Origin: Uliginosibacterium gangwonense DSM 18521
GTDB taxonomy: Bacteria > Pseudomonadota > Gammaproteobacteria > Burkholderiales > Rhodocyclaceae
DNA length: 64,000 nt
Reading direction: 5' to 3'
NCBI RefSeq assembly: GCF_000373965.1
Contig: NZ_KB892846.1
Span: 62,001 to 126,000, forward strand
In this document: piece after piece, positions 28,162 through 36,819 of the stretch
Layout of the letters: the number at the start of each line of letters is the position of its first letter
Numbering within the stretch: the first letter of the stretch is position 1
The notes under the pieces: model-generated
What the model saw: the letters and a program-made list of their open reading frames with translations, nothing else
What the model was told of the DNA's origin: nothing
Databases searched by the model: none
Program-made: the position numbers and the translations under genes

Positions 28162-28758
28162 ATGACCGACATACTCAACCGCCCATTTCCACCACTTGTT
28201 CAACGCATCGAACAGGAAGCCATCGTGCAGGGCAACGAAATCCTCAAGATCGACCACTTCCTCAACCACCGCATCGAACCCGCCTTCATGCAGCAAATGG
28301 CCCAGGAAGTCGCCGAACGCCTGCGTCCCTTCAAGCCTGACATGGTTCTCACCGCTGAAGCCAGCGGCATCGCCCCCGGCCTGATGGTCGCCCTGAGCCT
28401 GAACGTCCCCATGGTCTTCGGCAAAAAATATCACCCGGAAGTGGAAACCCCGATGCTCTCGCGCCTGGTCCCCTCCCCCACCAAGGGTGGCGAAGTGCGC
28501 ATGGTCGTCAGCCAGCGCTACCTGCCCGCAGGCAAGCGCGTAGCCATTGTCGACGACTTTCTGAGCAATGGCCGCACAGCTCTGGCACTGGTTGAAATCA
28601 CCCGTCAGGCAGGCTGCGAACCTGTCGCAGCTGCTTTCCTGGTAGAAAAATGCTTCAAACGCGGCCATGCGATCATTCAAGAAACCGGTGTGCCCGTCAT
28701 CACTCTGGCCCAAGTTGAAGAGTTGCGCGACGGCAAAGCCATCTTGCGCCAAGGCTAA
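28162..28758 (+). CDS. xpt: Xanthine phosphoribosyltransferase
   Basis: A 198-residue purine salvage enzyme that joins xanthine and PRPP to give XMP. The PRPP-binding signature VAIVDDFLSNGRTA is near residue 130. Xpt-type segments ILKIDHFLNHRIEP, EASGIAPGLMVALSLNVP and VFGKKYHPE are present; they distinguish it from APRT and Gpt. The ATG at 28162 has no visible Shine-Dalgarno, and a small hairpin lies 14 bases upstream, so translation may be controlled through the leader. Confidence 0.92.
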   Translation: MTDILNRPFPPLVQRIEQEAIVQGNEILKIDHFLNHRIEPAFMQQMAQEVAERLRPFKPDMVLTAEASGIAPGLMVALSLNVPMVFGKKYHPEVETPMLSRLVPSPTKGGEVRMVVSQRYLPAGKRVAIVDDFLSNGRTALALVEITRQAGCEPVAAAFLVEKCFKRGHAIIQETGVPVITLAQVEELRDGKAILRQG

Positions 28759-28799
28759 AAAACTTTAACTCAGATCTAGCATTCACTGGCGAACCCTTA

Positions 28800-28805
28800 T
28801 ATAAT
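28800..28805 (+). promoter_or_regulatory. -10 element of the tRNA-Ser promoter
   Basis: A perfect TATAAT lies 12 bp upstream of the tRNA. The -35 region at the right distance (around TAGCAT) is weak. Confidence 0.6.
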
Positions 28806-28816
28806 CATCGGCTCGC

Positions 28817-28908
<92 letters not shown>

Positions 28909-28917
28909 ATTCACAGC

Positions 28918-28955
28918 AAGCCCACAAGGCAAAAGCCTTCGTGGGCTTTGTTTTG
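28918..28955 (+). terminator. Terminator of tRNA-Ser
   Basis: Stem AAGCCCACAAGGC / GCCTTCGTGGGCTT with an AAAA loop and one bulged C, followed by TTGTTTT. Confidence 0.85.
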
Positions 28956-29444
28956 CCTCCCATCTTTGTCAGGGGCTGGAATCGATAGCGGACGCATGGT
29001 GATTCGCGCCAGAAAACGGCGATGACGCACACAGCAATTCACAACTTCAACTCAAGAACGACTGTATGCGCCGAGGATTGGTGCCCAGCCATCCGCTAAA
29101 GGCTTTCTGAGCCTGGCACAAACGTAGGCCCCCAGATCAATTCCCAAATATTCCTTGGCGGCACTGGCCCCGGCGTCATCTGAATGTACATGCGGCACAA
29201 ATTGTACAAATGCTGCTCAATCCTTGTTTAGTTGTTCTTCATGTGCAATCACGGACGCCGTCTTATTCAAGGTTTCAAGTCTCGTCGAGGCTTCGTTCTC
29301 TTTGAAAGAGACGTCGACGATTTTGACCAAGCCCTGGCCAACCCACGCACTATACCCAAACGACATAGTCCGTTTTGACCAAGCGGAATCTACTGCAAGA
29401 CATAAGCTCATCACATAGACTTCGTTGCACCCAATTGGGGCGCA
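28956..29444. other. Intergenic region after tRNA-Ser
   Basis: A 489-bp stretch with no recognised gene. A 66-codon frame on minus (29217-29414) and an overlapping 88-codon frame on plus lack ribosome-binding sites and known motifs. I looked for a repeat of the tRNA 3' end that would mark an attachment site and did not find one. Confidence 0.45.
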
Positions 29445-30398
29445 ATGCTAGGCTCGCACCAAGAGGCTGTCTTTACGGCGCAAAATTTAACGTTGGAGGT
29501 GCTTGCCGTGGCTATTGAACCACTACTTGCATATTTTGAGAACTGGACTGGACGTCCGAGTATCTCGCGCCACTGCCTGGGCTTTGATGACCATGGGGCT
29601 GTTGGCTATTTCGGGGATTTTCAGCTTCGTAGTGCCTTTCAGCCTTTACACGATGCTGCTGGCAAACGCGTACCCAGCGCATTTGAGGCGCTTCTGCGGG
29701 TAACTGGTCCCTCTGGCGCCAATGTGCCGCCACACGTGGCATTCGGGCTACCACAGACTACCAGTGAGATCGTCTATTTCGACCGTTTGTGCCGCATGGT
29801 GCATGTGGTCAACTTCGTTACCCAATCAACCCGCTCCAGCAGCCGATTGTTTCTAAACGTGGATGGCAGACATCTGGCGAGCATCCGTAGCGGCGAGCAT
29901 GGTGGCGCGTTTGAAACACTGCTCCACCACGCGGGCCTGTCGCCACGCCGGGTGGTGCTGGAAGTGCTGGAATCCAGTGTGGATGATTTCGGCTTGCTGC
30001 AGGATGCAGTCAAAGCCTACCAATTGCGTGGATTCGGGGTAGCCATCGACGACTTTGGCGCACAGCATTCAAACTTCGACCGCCTTTGGCGCCTGGAGCC
30101 GGATATCGTCAAGTTGGATCGAAACATGAGCCTGGAAGCTGCCCGTAACCCACGGGCACGCAGGATTCTGCCTAAGCTGGTGGACATTCTTCATGACCTG
30201 GGTGCATGTGTAATCAGCGAGGGCATCGAAACCCATGAGCATTGGCAGATCGCCGAAAATGCCGGGGTCGATATGATCCAAGGCTTCCTGTTCTCACGAC
30301 CACAAAGCGAGTTACAAGAGTTCCTGGCAGGCCCCGCCACAAGCAAGCACTCAGAACCCATCAGCCCAGCCCGGCAAGCCGATATTTTGACCACCTAA
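29445..30398 (+). CDS. EAL-domain cyclic-di-GMP phosphodiesterase
   Basis: A 317-residue protein made almost wholly of one EAL domain, which hydrolyses cyclic di-GMP. The signature FEALLR carries the E-A-L triad. The other conserved positions are present: the Asn in FLNVDGRH, the Glu in VLEVLESS, the DDFG in AIDDFGAQHSN, the Lys-Asp in DIVKLDR, and SEGIETHEHW with the Gln in MIQGFLFSRP. It should therefore be active. No signal peptide, membrane segment or other sensor domain is seen. It lies 131 bp upstream of a binding protein and kinase-like gene on the same strand, suggesting a shared pathway. Confidence 0.9.
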   Translation: MLGSHQEAVFTAQNLTLEVLAVAIEPLLAYFENWTGRPSISRHCLGFDDHGAVGYFGDFQLRSAFQPLHDAAGKRVPSAFEALLRVTGPSGANVPPHVAFGLPQTTSEIVYFDRLCRMVHVVNFVTQSTRSSSRLFLNVDGRHLASIRSGEHGGAFETLLHHAGLSPRRVVLEVLESSVDDFGLLQDAVKAYQLRGFGVAIDDFGAQHSNFDRLWRLEPDIVKLDRNMSLEAARNPRARRILPKLVDILHDLGACVISEGIETHEHWQIAENAGVDMIQGFLFSRPQSELQEFLAGPATSKHSEPISPARQADILTT

Positions 30399-30529
30399 GT
30401 CTCACCTTGGAGCTTGCGCTGCTTCTTGCTGCCCTACCCGGACCATTCGGGCGTACCGTGTGCAGGAGCATACACAGAATGGATTAGACTCGTACCAGAT
30501 GTCTGCCTGTTCCTTACTCCGAGGTGAGC

Positions 30530-31705
30530 ATGATGTACCGCACAGACTGCACACAACGCAGGGGCCGTCGTATCCAGATCCTGACGTGGCTGGCCGCCGT
30601 ATGTTTATACATACTCGGCGCCCTGCTTGACCCTTCGCTTGCCCGTGCCACAGACCGTGGCGCTGACACCCTCATGCCGCTTTCCCTCCCCACCATGCTA
30701 CAGAAGGTTGCTGCGGCCAGCACCCATACGCCCCCCTGGGCAGGTCCCAGAACCGGGCCGGCGGGGGTCGCTGGCAAAACAATCGCCATCATGAGTGAAG
30801 ACCTGCGCAATGGTGGCATTCTTGGCGTGGCACGCGGGATTCAGGAAGCGGCCAAGGTTCTACAATGGAACGTCAAGGTCTTCGATGCTGGTGGAACGCC
30901 TGCCGGAAGAAATAAAGCCACCTCTGATGCACTGGCGGCACAGCCAGACGGCCTGATCGTCATAGGCGCAGACGCCAACGTCATGCAACCCCTGTTAGCC
31001 CCCTTTGTGCAACGAGGCATTCCTATCGTAGGCTGGCATGTGGGGCCTCAACCGGGTGTCATGGCTGGCAACGCCATTGCGATGAATGTCAGCACCGATC
31101 CGCTGGAAGTTGCACGCATCACCGCCATGGCGGCAGCCGTGGCCTCCAAAGGCCGGGCCAATGTGGTGATCTTCACGGATTCCAATTTCGAGATCGCCAT
31201 GACAAAGGCCAACGCCATGGCAGAGGTTATCCAGGCTTGCAAGGACTGTAACCTGCTGGAAATCCGCAATGTGGCCATATCCCAATGTGCCGAGCAGATG
31301 CCCGCCGTCACCCGGGAGTTACTCTCACACCACGGCAAAAAGTGGACCTACGCTTTGGCCATCAACGATATCTACTTTGATTATGCCGCGCCAGAACTCA
31401 CCAAGGCGGGTATTGCAGGCGAACGCATCAACTTCCTCTCCGCTGGTGATGGCAGTTCGGCAGCATTCATGCGCATCCAGGCTCACAGCTTCCAGATCGG
31501 TACGGTGGCGGAACCACTGAACCTGCACGGCTGGCAGCTAGTGGACGAATTGAATCGATTGCTCGCTCATCAGCCAGTCAGCGGCTATGTCATTCCGGTA
31601 CATCTGGTCACGGCAGACAATGTAGGCTTTGATGGTGGCCCTGCGTTCCAATACGATCCAGACAATGGCTATCGGGAGATTTATCGGCACCTCTGGAAAC
31701 GCTAG
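30530..31705 (+). CDS. Periplasmic sugar-binding-type protein (RbsB/LuxP-like)
   Basis: A 391-residue protein with an N-terminal basic stretch and hydrophobic segment (residues about 16-35, ILTWLAAVCLYILGALL), then a type-1 periplasmic binding fold of the Peripla_BP_4 group. Typical features are the opening strand KTIAIMSEDLRNGGILGVARG, DALAAQPDGLIVIGAD, VQRGIPIVGWHVG, and the late SAGDGSSAAFMRI. The start has GAGGTG upstream. There are no ABC permease or ATPase genes beside it; the next gene, 10 bp away, is a membrane kinase-like protein. The arrangement is that of a LuxP/LuxQ-type pair, where the binding protein is a receptor rather than a transporter. The ligand is unknown. Confidence 0.85.
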   Translation: MMYRTDCTQRRGRRIQILTWLAAVCLYILGALLDPSLARATDRGADTLMPLSLPTMLQKVAAASTHTPPWAGPRTGPAGVAGKTIAIMSEDLRNGGILGVARGIQEAAKVLQWNVKVFDAGGTPAGRNKATSDALAAQPDGLIVIGADANVMQPLLAPFVQRGIPIVGWHVGPQPGVMAGNAIAMNVSTDPLEVARITAMAAAVASKGRANVVIFTDSNFEIAMTKANAMAEVIQACKDCNLLEIRNVAISQCAEQMPAVTRELLSHHGKKWTYALAINDIYFDYAAPELTKAGIAGERINFLSAGDGSSAAFMRIQAHSFQIGTVAEPLNLHGWQLVDELNRLLAHQPVSGYVIPVHLVTADNVGFDGGPAFQYDPDNGYREIYRHLWKR

Positions 31706-31715
31706 TCCAGTCAAA

Positions 31716-33599
31716 ATGCCAATCCAATTTATCGGACACCTGCATTGGCCACGGTCCCTGCGCTGGCAATTCGCGCTGGTGTTGGCCGCCTTTGCTGTAC
31801 TGATCGTGGCAGGAAGTCTGGCGACCGTATACACGCTGCGTGTATCGGCTGACACAGCCCGGCAATTGGCAGAAAAAAGCCTGGTACGCATGCAGCAGGC
31901 GCGGGATCTTGTGCAAGAAAGCCTACTGATCGAACGGGAAACGTTACGCATGCTGGCAGCTGACTCACCGGCCGACGTGCGCACAAGCTATGCTAATACC
32001 ATCAAACAGCTGGACTCTCTTGATAGTCTGGTCACCCGCCTTGGTGAAGACAGGGCGGACGCAGTGGTGCTGTCGCTCCATCAGTCCAACCAGCTATTTC
32101 GCAATACCGTCCACATCATGGCGCAATTGCACGAAGGCACTCAACGGGCCAATACTGCATTCGATCAATCAGTACAAAAAAATATCCAAACTCTTCAGAA
32201 ATACTCTGATCCGGCAGCGCAAAAACTGATCGTACTGCTGTACCGTCTTGGAAAAGCAGACCACGCAACCGAAGTAGATGCCCTGCGTAATCAATTCATG
32301 CTCCAAGCCAGGAGCATTCACCCACTGCCTCAAACCGCCTATCAGGACCCACCCTCGGCCTCCGATGACACAAATGAGGCGCAAGCCCCCGCAAACCTGT
32401 CACCGTTTACCTTGCGCATCAAACTTATCCAGCAACAGGACAATCTGCGCCATTTCCGTGGAGAATTGCAACGTCAGGTCAGCACCATCGCCACGACCGC
32501 GCGGGAACTCTCTCAGCATTTTACAAACGATTATCATGAAACAGTCAAAATGCTGGACACCATTTCGCAACGTACCCAGTTCCTGGTGCTGGGCCTGCTG
32601 GGCGGTTGCCTAACGCTGGGTCTGTTGGTAGCCAGATACTTCATCGGCCGACACATTCTAGCCCGACTCCAGAAAATCAGCCAATATCTACAACAGAACC
32701 CTGCCACAGAAACCCAGGCACGCATCCCGGTGCAAGGCAGCGACGAAATTGGCAGCATGGCCCGCATAATCGAACAATTCACGCTGGAGCGGCGCCAGTT
32801 GGCTGACGCACAGCGTCAATTACTCCAGGCCGACAAAATGTCCTCCGTAGGCCAATTGGCAGGGGGCGTGGCAAACAAGATCAATGCCCCGGTCAATTAC
32901 GTCACGGCCAATCTCTCCACGCTGCGGGAGTATGCCAACAATCTTTTCAAGGTATTGGCCTTCTATGAAGCCAATGAAAACGAATTGCAGGAAAAAACCC
33001 GTTTTGCCATCAAGCGGATGAAGCGGGAAATCAATATCGATTTTCTGCACGATGACATGATCAGTCTACTCAGCCAGACTGAAGGCGGCTTACAGCAGGT
33101 CAAGAGCATTTTGCAGGATCTCAGGGACTTCTCGCACGGTGCCAACGCAGACAAGCAATGGGCGAATCTGGAACAGGTGCTTGACCACACTCTCAACATC
33201 ACCTCACACGAACTCAAACACAAGATAGAAGTGTTCAAGGAATATGCAGGCATCCCTGAAATCCAGTGCATCCCCTCGCGCCTGAATCAGGTCTTCATGA
33301 ACCTTCTGGTGAATGCAGCACACGCCATCGAAGGCTACGGCAAGATCACCTTGCGCACGGGTCTGCACGAAAACAATGTGTGGGCCGAGGTGGAAGACAA
33401 CGGCTGCGGAATACCGCCCGAGGTGCTCAGCCACATCTTTGATCCATTTGCCCCCAGCTCCACCAGCAAAGGTACTGGGTTTGGTCTACCGATGGCCTAT
33501 GACATCATCCAGCAACATGGTGGCACCATCACCGTGAAAAGCAAAGTCGGTACAGGCACAGTGTTTCGAGTCACGCTGCCGATCAAGACCGAGACCTGA
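31716..33599 (+). CDS. Histidine-kinase-like sensor lacking the phosphoacceptor His
   Basis: A 627-residue membrane sensor. TM1 is at residues about 17-40, a mainly helical periplasmic region at about 41-288, TM2 at about 289-309, HAMP at about 310-365, a dimerisation helix region, and a C-terminal HATPase domain. The H-box that should read like GVAHEINNP is GVANKINAP here: the phosphoacceptor His is Asn 387 and the next Glu is Lys. The ATPase motifs are kept: NQVFMNLLVNAAHAI, VEDNGCGIPP, and GTGFGLPMA. It may therefore bind ATP but cannot autophosphorylate in the usual way. It follows the periplasmic binding protein gene by 10 bp and probably receives its signal from it. Confidence 0.9.
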   Translation: MPIQFIGHLHWPRSLRWQFALVLAAFAVLIVAGSLATVYTLRVSADTARQLAEKSLVRMQQARDLVQESLLIERETLRMLAADSPADVRTSYANTIKQLDSLDSLVTRLGEDRADAVVLSLHQSNQLFRNTVHIMAQLHEGTQRANTAFDQSVQKNIQTLQKYSDPAAQKLIVLLYRLGKADHATEVDALRNQFMLQARSIHPLPQTAYQDPPSASDDTNEAQAPANLSPFTLRIKLIQQQDNLRHFRGELQRQVSTIATTARELSQHFTNDYHETVKMLDTISQRTQFLVLGLLGGCLTLGLLVARYFIGRHILARLQKISQYLQQNPATETQARIPVQGSDEIGSMARIIEQFTLERRQLADAQRQLLQADKMSSVGQLAGGVANKINAPVNYVTANLSTLREYANNLFKVLAFYEANENELQEKTRFAIKRMKREINIDFLHDDMISLLSQTEGGLQQVKSILQDLRDFSHGANADKQWANLEQVLDHTLNITSHELKHKIEVFKEYAGIPEIQCIPSRLNQVFMNLLVNAAHAIEGYGKITLRTGLHENNVWAEVEDNGCGIPPEVLSHIFDPFAPSSTSKGTGFGLPMAYDIIQQHGGTITVKSKVGTGTVFRVTLPIKTET

Positions 33600-33689
33600 A
33601 GCCCGTCCTCCGCCCACATGCAGAGAGGTTCCCAGGCGCAGAGATTGGTTCTACAATGGTGCATTACCTCCCTCCATTCGAGAATATCA

Positions 33690-34517
33690 GTGGTTCCTGT
33701 CTCTTTCGACCATATCCCCGACATCCGCTTGATTGCCTGCGACATGGATGGAACGCTGCTTGATGATGCGCACGCCATCCATGACGATTTCTGGCCCCTG
33801 GTGGAAGCCCTGCATGCACGTGGAATAAAATTCTGTCCAGCCAGTGGGCGTCAATACTACAATCTGGTGGAACGCTTCGGCCCGATTGCTGATACGCTGA
33901 CCTTCATTGCCGAGAACGGTACATTCGTCGTCGATGCAGGCAGAGAACTGAGTGCTGACTGCCTTACGCAGACTGTTGCTCATGAACTGGTGCGGGTGGC
34001 CCGCACCACCCACAGTGCGGGCGCCAATATCGGTGTTGTGCTTTGCGGCAAGCATTCTGCATACATCGAGCGTAGCGACGATGCCTTCTATCGGGAAGCC
34101 GCGCAGTATTATCACCGGTTAGCACAGGTGGAAGACCTGTGCGCAGTGGAAGACGAATTCCTCAAAGTTGCAATCTACGATTTTGTCTCTTCCGAGCAAT
34201 TCTCCGCCCCCGCCTTTGCCCACTTCGGTGCCACACATCAGGTGGTGATCTCGGGCCAGCATTGGCTGGATGTCATGGCGGCAGGCGTCAACAAGGGAAC
34301 CGCCATCAGGCATATTCAAGAGAGCTTACGGATCACCCCAGAGCAGACCATGGTCTTCGGCGACTTTCTCAACGATCTGGAAATGATGGATCAGGCCCGC
34401 TACTCCTTCGCCATGGCCAACGCCCATCCACTTCTCAAAGAACGCGCCAGATACCTCTCCCCCAGCAATACAGACAACGGTGTAGTGCGCACCATCAAAT
34501 CTGTGCTGAAAATCTGA
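33690..34517 (+). CDS. HAD-superfamily Cof-type phosphatase
   Basis: A 275-residue haloacid-dehalogenase-type hydrolase of the Cof/YbiV group, which dephosphorylates sugar phosphates or other small phosphoesters. Motif I with the nucleophile is CDMDGTLLDD near residue 17. Motif II is PASGR, the motif III Lys is in AGVNKGTAI, and motif IV is GDFLNDLEM (usually GDNxND). The cap domain lies between motifs II and III. I use the GTG at 33690; an ATG at 33618 would add 24 residues without family character. It follows the kinase-like gene on the same strand, 90 bp away. Confidence 0.85.
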   Translation: MVPVSFDHIPDIRLIACDMDGTLLDDAHAIHDDFWPLVEALHARGIKFCPASGRQYYNLVERFGPIADTLTFIAENGTFVVDAGRELSADCLTQTVAHELVRVARTTHSAGANIGVVLCGKHSAYIERSDDAFYREAAQYYHRLAQVEDLCAVEDEFLKVAIYDFVSSEQFSAPAFAHFGATHQVVISGQHWLDVMAAGVNKGTAIRHIQESLRITPEQTMVFGDFLNDLEMMDQARYSFAMANAHPLLKERARYLSPSNTDNGVVRTIKSVLKI

Positions 34518-34567
34518 GCGATAAGCGATGGCATGCAATAACATTTACACGCCATCTGAAATCACCA

Positions 34568-35764
34568 CTATTGTGCGCTGACGATGGCTTTCGCCGCCTC
34601 ATCCAGCGCCTGATTGGGCCGCTTGCTCCCGGTCGTCATATCCACAAGCGCCTTGGACAACCCGGCCCAGAAGAATTGCATCTCTGGATTATTGGGCATG
34701 GGCTTGCCGGAATAGATGCCTTCCATGGCAGAGCGTACTTTGCCATCAGAATAAAATTCCCAGAACATTGTTTTGGAGGCAGGCACCCCGATCGGGCGAT
34801 CGGCATTCATGGTACGTAGCCCCTCCATCTTGAGCAAAGCCTGCTCAACAAAGGCCACCGCCGCATCGTGGTTCGGTGAACCATGTGGCAACATGGCCCC
34901 CAGCACTCCTACAAAGGGTCGTGCGGGCTGTCCAGCCACACTGGGCAGGGGCGCAATGCCAATATTGACCCCCGCCTTTTGCAAGCCCTCCCATGCCCAG
35001 GGGCCGGTGATCCACATCGCCTGCTTCTTATTCTTCATCGCCGTTTCGGCATCCGCGTAGCTCATGGCAGGCTCCAGCACACCTTCATGAATCATGCGAA
35101 CCAGTAGCTCCGCGCCCTTTTGCGCGCCCTGATTGTTGATGCCCGTCTGTTTACCCAGGTAGTTCCCCTGGATGTCACGGAAAAATGGATAACCTCCGTT
35201 GGCCGCCAGCATCGGCCAGGTAAAGTAAGGGCTTTGTGTTTCCCAACCGATAGCGCGTATGCCTTTGGGTTTTAAGCTGGCCTGGATGGCAGCAATCTGT
35301 TCAAAGCTCTTGGGCGGGGTTGCAATCAAATCCTTGTTATACACCAGTGAAACAGCCTCCACTGCAATCGGATACCCCCAGAGCTTGCCTTGCGAGGTGA
35401 AACCATCCCAGGCAATCTGCACAATCTGGGTGCGCAACTCATCGGAAGGCGTGACAGGTGTCAGATAAGCTTTGCGTACCCAGTCGCCAATGCGGTCATG
35501 CGGCCAGATCCAGATATCCGGCCCGTTGCCTGCCTTCATCGCGGCATCAAAAGCATCAGTAGCATGCTCGGGCGTTTCAACGATCACCTTGATGCCAGTT
35601 TTTCGTGTGTATTCATCCCCCAGCTTTTGCAGGCCCTTGTAGCCTTTGTCGCCGTTGATCCAGATGAGCAACTCCCCTTTCTTCCACGCTTGGGCGGGCG
35701 AAGGAAGAAGGGAAACAGCCAGAATTAAACCGCTTACAACCGATAACAGCAAACGCCTTTTCAC
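34568..35764 (-). CDS. Maltose/maltodextrin-binding protein, second copy
   Basis: A 398-residue periplasmic binding protein with a signal peptide (MKRRLLLSVVSGLILAVSLL ... AQA), GTG start at 35764 and AGGAGA seven bases upstream. The MalE signature is clear: [49 protein letters not shown] and ITGPWAWEGLQ. It is a paralogue of the malE product at 38560-39762 and is the last gene of the operon, separated from malG by 154 bp that hold a hairpin. It may bind other maltodextrins than the first copy, or allow separate expression; this is inference. Confidence 0.9.
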   Translation of the reverse strand: MKRRLLLSVVSGLILAVSLLPSPAQAWKKGELLIWINGDKGYKGLQKLGDEYTRKTGIKVIVETPEHATDAFDAAMKAGNGPDIWIWPHDRIGDWVRKAYLTPVTPSDELRTQIVQIAWDGFTSQGKLWGYPIAVEAVSLVYNKDLIATPPKSFEQIAAIQASLKPKGIRAIGWETQSPYFTWPMLAANGGYPFFRDIQGNYLGKQTGINNQGAQKGAELLVRMIHEGVLEPAMSYADAETAMKNKKQAMWITGPWAWEGLQKAGVNIGIAPLPSVAGQPARPFVGVLGAMLPHGSPNHDAAVAFVEQALLKMEGLRTMNADRPIGVPASKTMFWEFYSDGKVRSAMEGIYSGKPMPNNPEMQFFWAGLSKALVDMTTGSKRPNQALDEAAKAIVSAQ

Positions 35765-35885
35765 AATATGTCTCCTGTCTATTTATGGGTGTTGCGTGAA
35801 AATGCTGGCGCGAGTCTGGCTACGACGGGCGCAGGAATCCCCAAGGGCATTCAATGCCAAAAACATCAATCTGGGAAAACGGGGA

Positions 35886-35909
35886 GGGGCAGGACGAACG
35901 CCCTGCCCC
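35886..35909 (-). promoter_or_regulatory. Intercistronic hairpin between malG and second malE
   Basis: GGGGCAGG / CCTGCCCC arms with an 8-base loop, 10 bp past the malG stop. No clean T-run follows, so it may act as an attenuator or mRNA stabiliser rather than a full terminator. Confidence 0.5.
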
Positions 35910-35918
35910 GTATAGCGG

Positions 35919-36809
35919 TCAGCCCTTGACGCCGCCAGCCGTGAGGCCGGACACCAACCAGCGCTGCCCGAGGATGAAGACCATGGTGATGGGCAGGCCC
36001 GAGAGGATGGCCGCAGCCGCAAAATCGCCCCACAAATAGTTCTGCTGATACAAGTAGAGGCGGGAGCCCACCGCGAGGGTTAGGTTCTTTTCGTCGTGCA
36101 GCAGCACGGAGGCCACAGGCACTTCGATCATCGTGCCAATGAAAGAGAGCAGGAACACCACCACCAGAATCGGTACCGCCATCGGCAACAGCACATGCCA
36201 GAACGCCTGGAAGGGAGAAGCTCCGTCAACCTTGGCGGCTTCCTCCATCTCGGCAGGGATGGTCTCGAAGTAGCCCTTGATCGTCCATGCGTGCATGGCA
36301 ATCCCCCCACAATATGCCAATATCAATCCAGCGTGGGTATTGATCCCCATTTTGGGTACCGAGTCCCCCACCGTCTCAAAGATCGCATAAATCGCCACCA
36401 GCGAAAGCACGGCGGGGAACATCTGCATGAGCATCAGGGTATTGAGCGCAAAACTGCGCCCGGTAAAGCGCATGCGCGCAAAGGCATAGGCACTGGTGGT
36501 AGACAAAGCCAGCACCAGTAGCGCCGTCACCCCGGCAACCTTGACCGAGTTCCACAACCACAACAGCACCGGGAAAGGCGGATTGACGATGTGACCATCC
36601 GGCTTCACATACGGGATGCCCAGGGCGAGCTTCCAGTGCTCCAGCGTAACGTCAGTGGGGATAATGCTTCCCACCGCAAAGTTGCCGGGGCGCAGCGAAA
36701 TCGACAGCACCATCAGGAAGGGGAACACCGTCAGGGCGATAAATGCAACCAAGCCGATGTGTGCCGCCACCAAACGCCAGCGATGCGATTTGTCCAAAAC
36801 CATTGCCAT
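35919..36809 (-). CDS. malG: Maltose ABC transporter permease MalG
   Basis: A 296-residue inner-membrane permease with six hydrophobic segments. The ATPase-contacting EAA loop is [22 protein letters not shown] near residue 190. It forms the channel with MalF and is energised by MalK. The C-terminus ([11 protein letters not shown]) is typical of MalG. The start at 36809 has GAGGT eight bases upstream and lies 10 bp after the malF stop, so the two are co-translated. Confidence 0.93.
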   Translation of the reverse strand: MAMVLDKSHRWRLVAAHIGLVAFIALTVFPFLMVLSISLRPGNFAVGSIIPTDVTLEHWKLALGIPYVKPDGHIVNPPFPVLLWLWNSVKVAGVTALLVLALSTTSAYAFARMRFTGRSFALNTLMLMQMFPAVLSLVAIYAIFETVGDSVPKMGINTHAGLILAYCGGIAMHAWTIKGYFETIPAEMEEAAKVDGASPFQAFWHVLLPMAVPILVVVFLLSFIGTMIEVPVASVLLHDEKNLTLAVGSRLYLYQQNYLWGDFAAAAILSGLPITMVFILGQRWLVSGLTAGGVKG

Positions 36810-36819
36810 GATGCAGACC

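Noticed and set aside
31629-31715. Earlier start for the kinase-like gene
   Set aside because: It would overlap the binding protein gene by 77 bp and add residues with no membrane or signal character; ATG 31716 gives a normal TM1.
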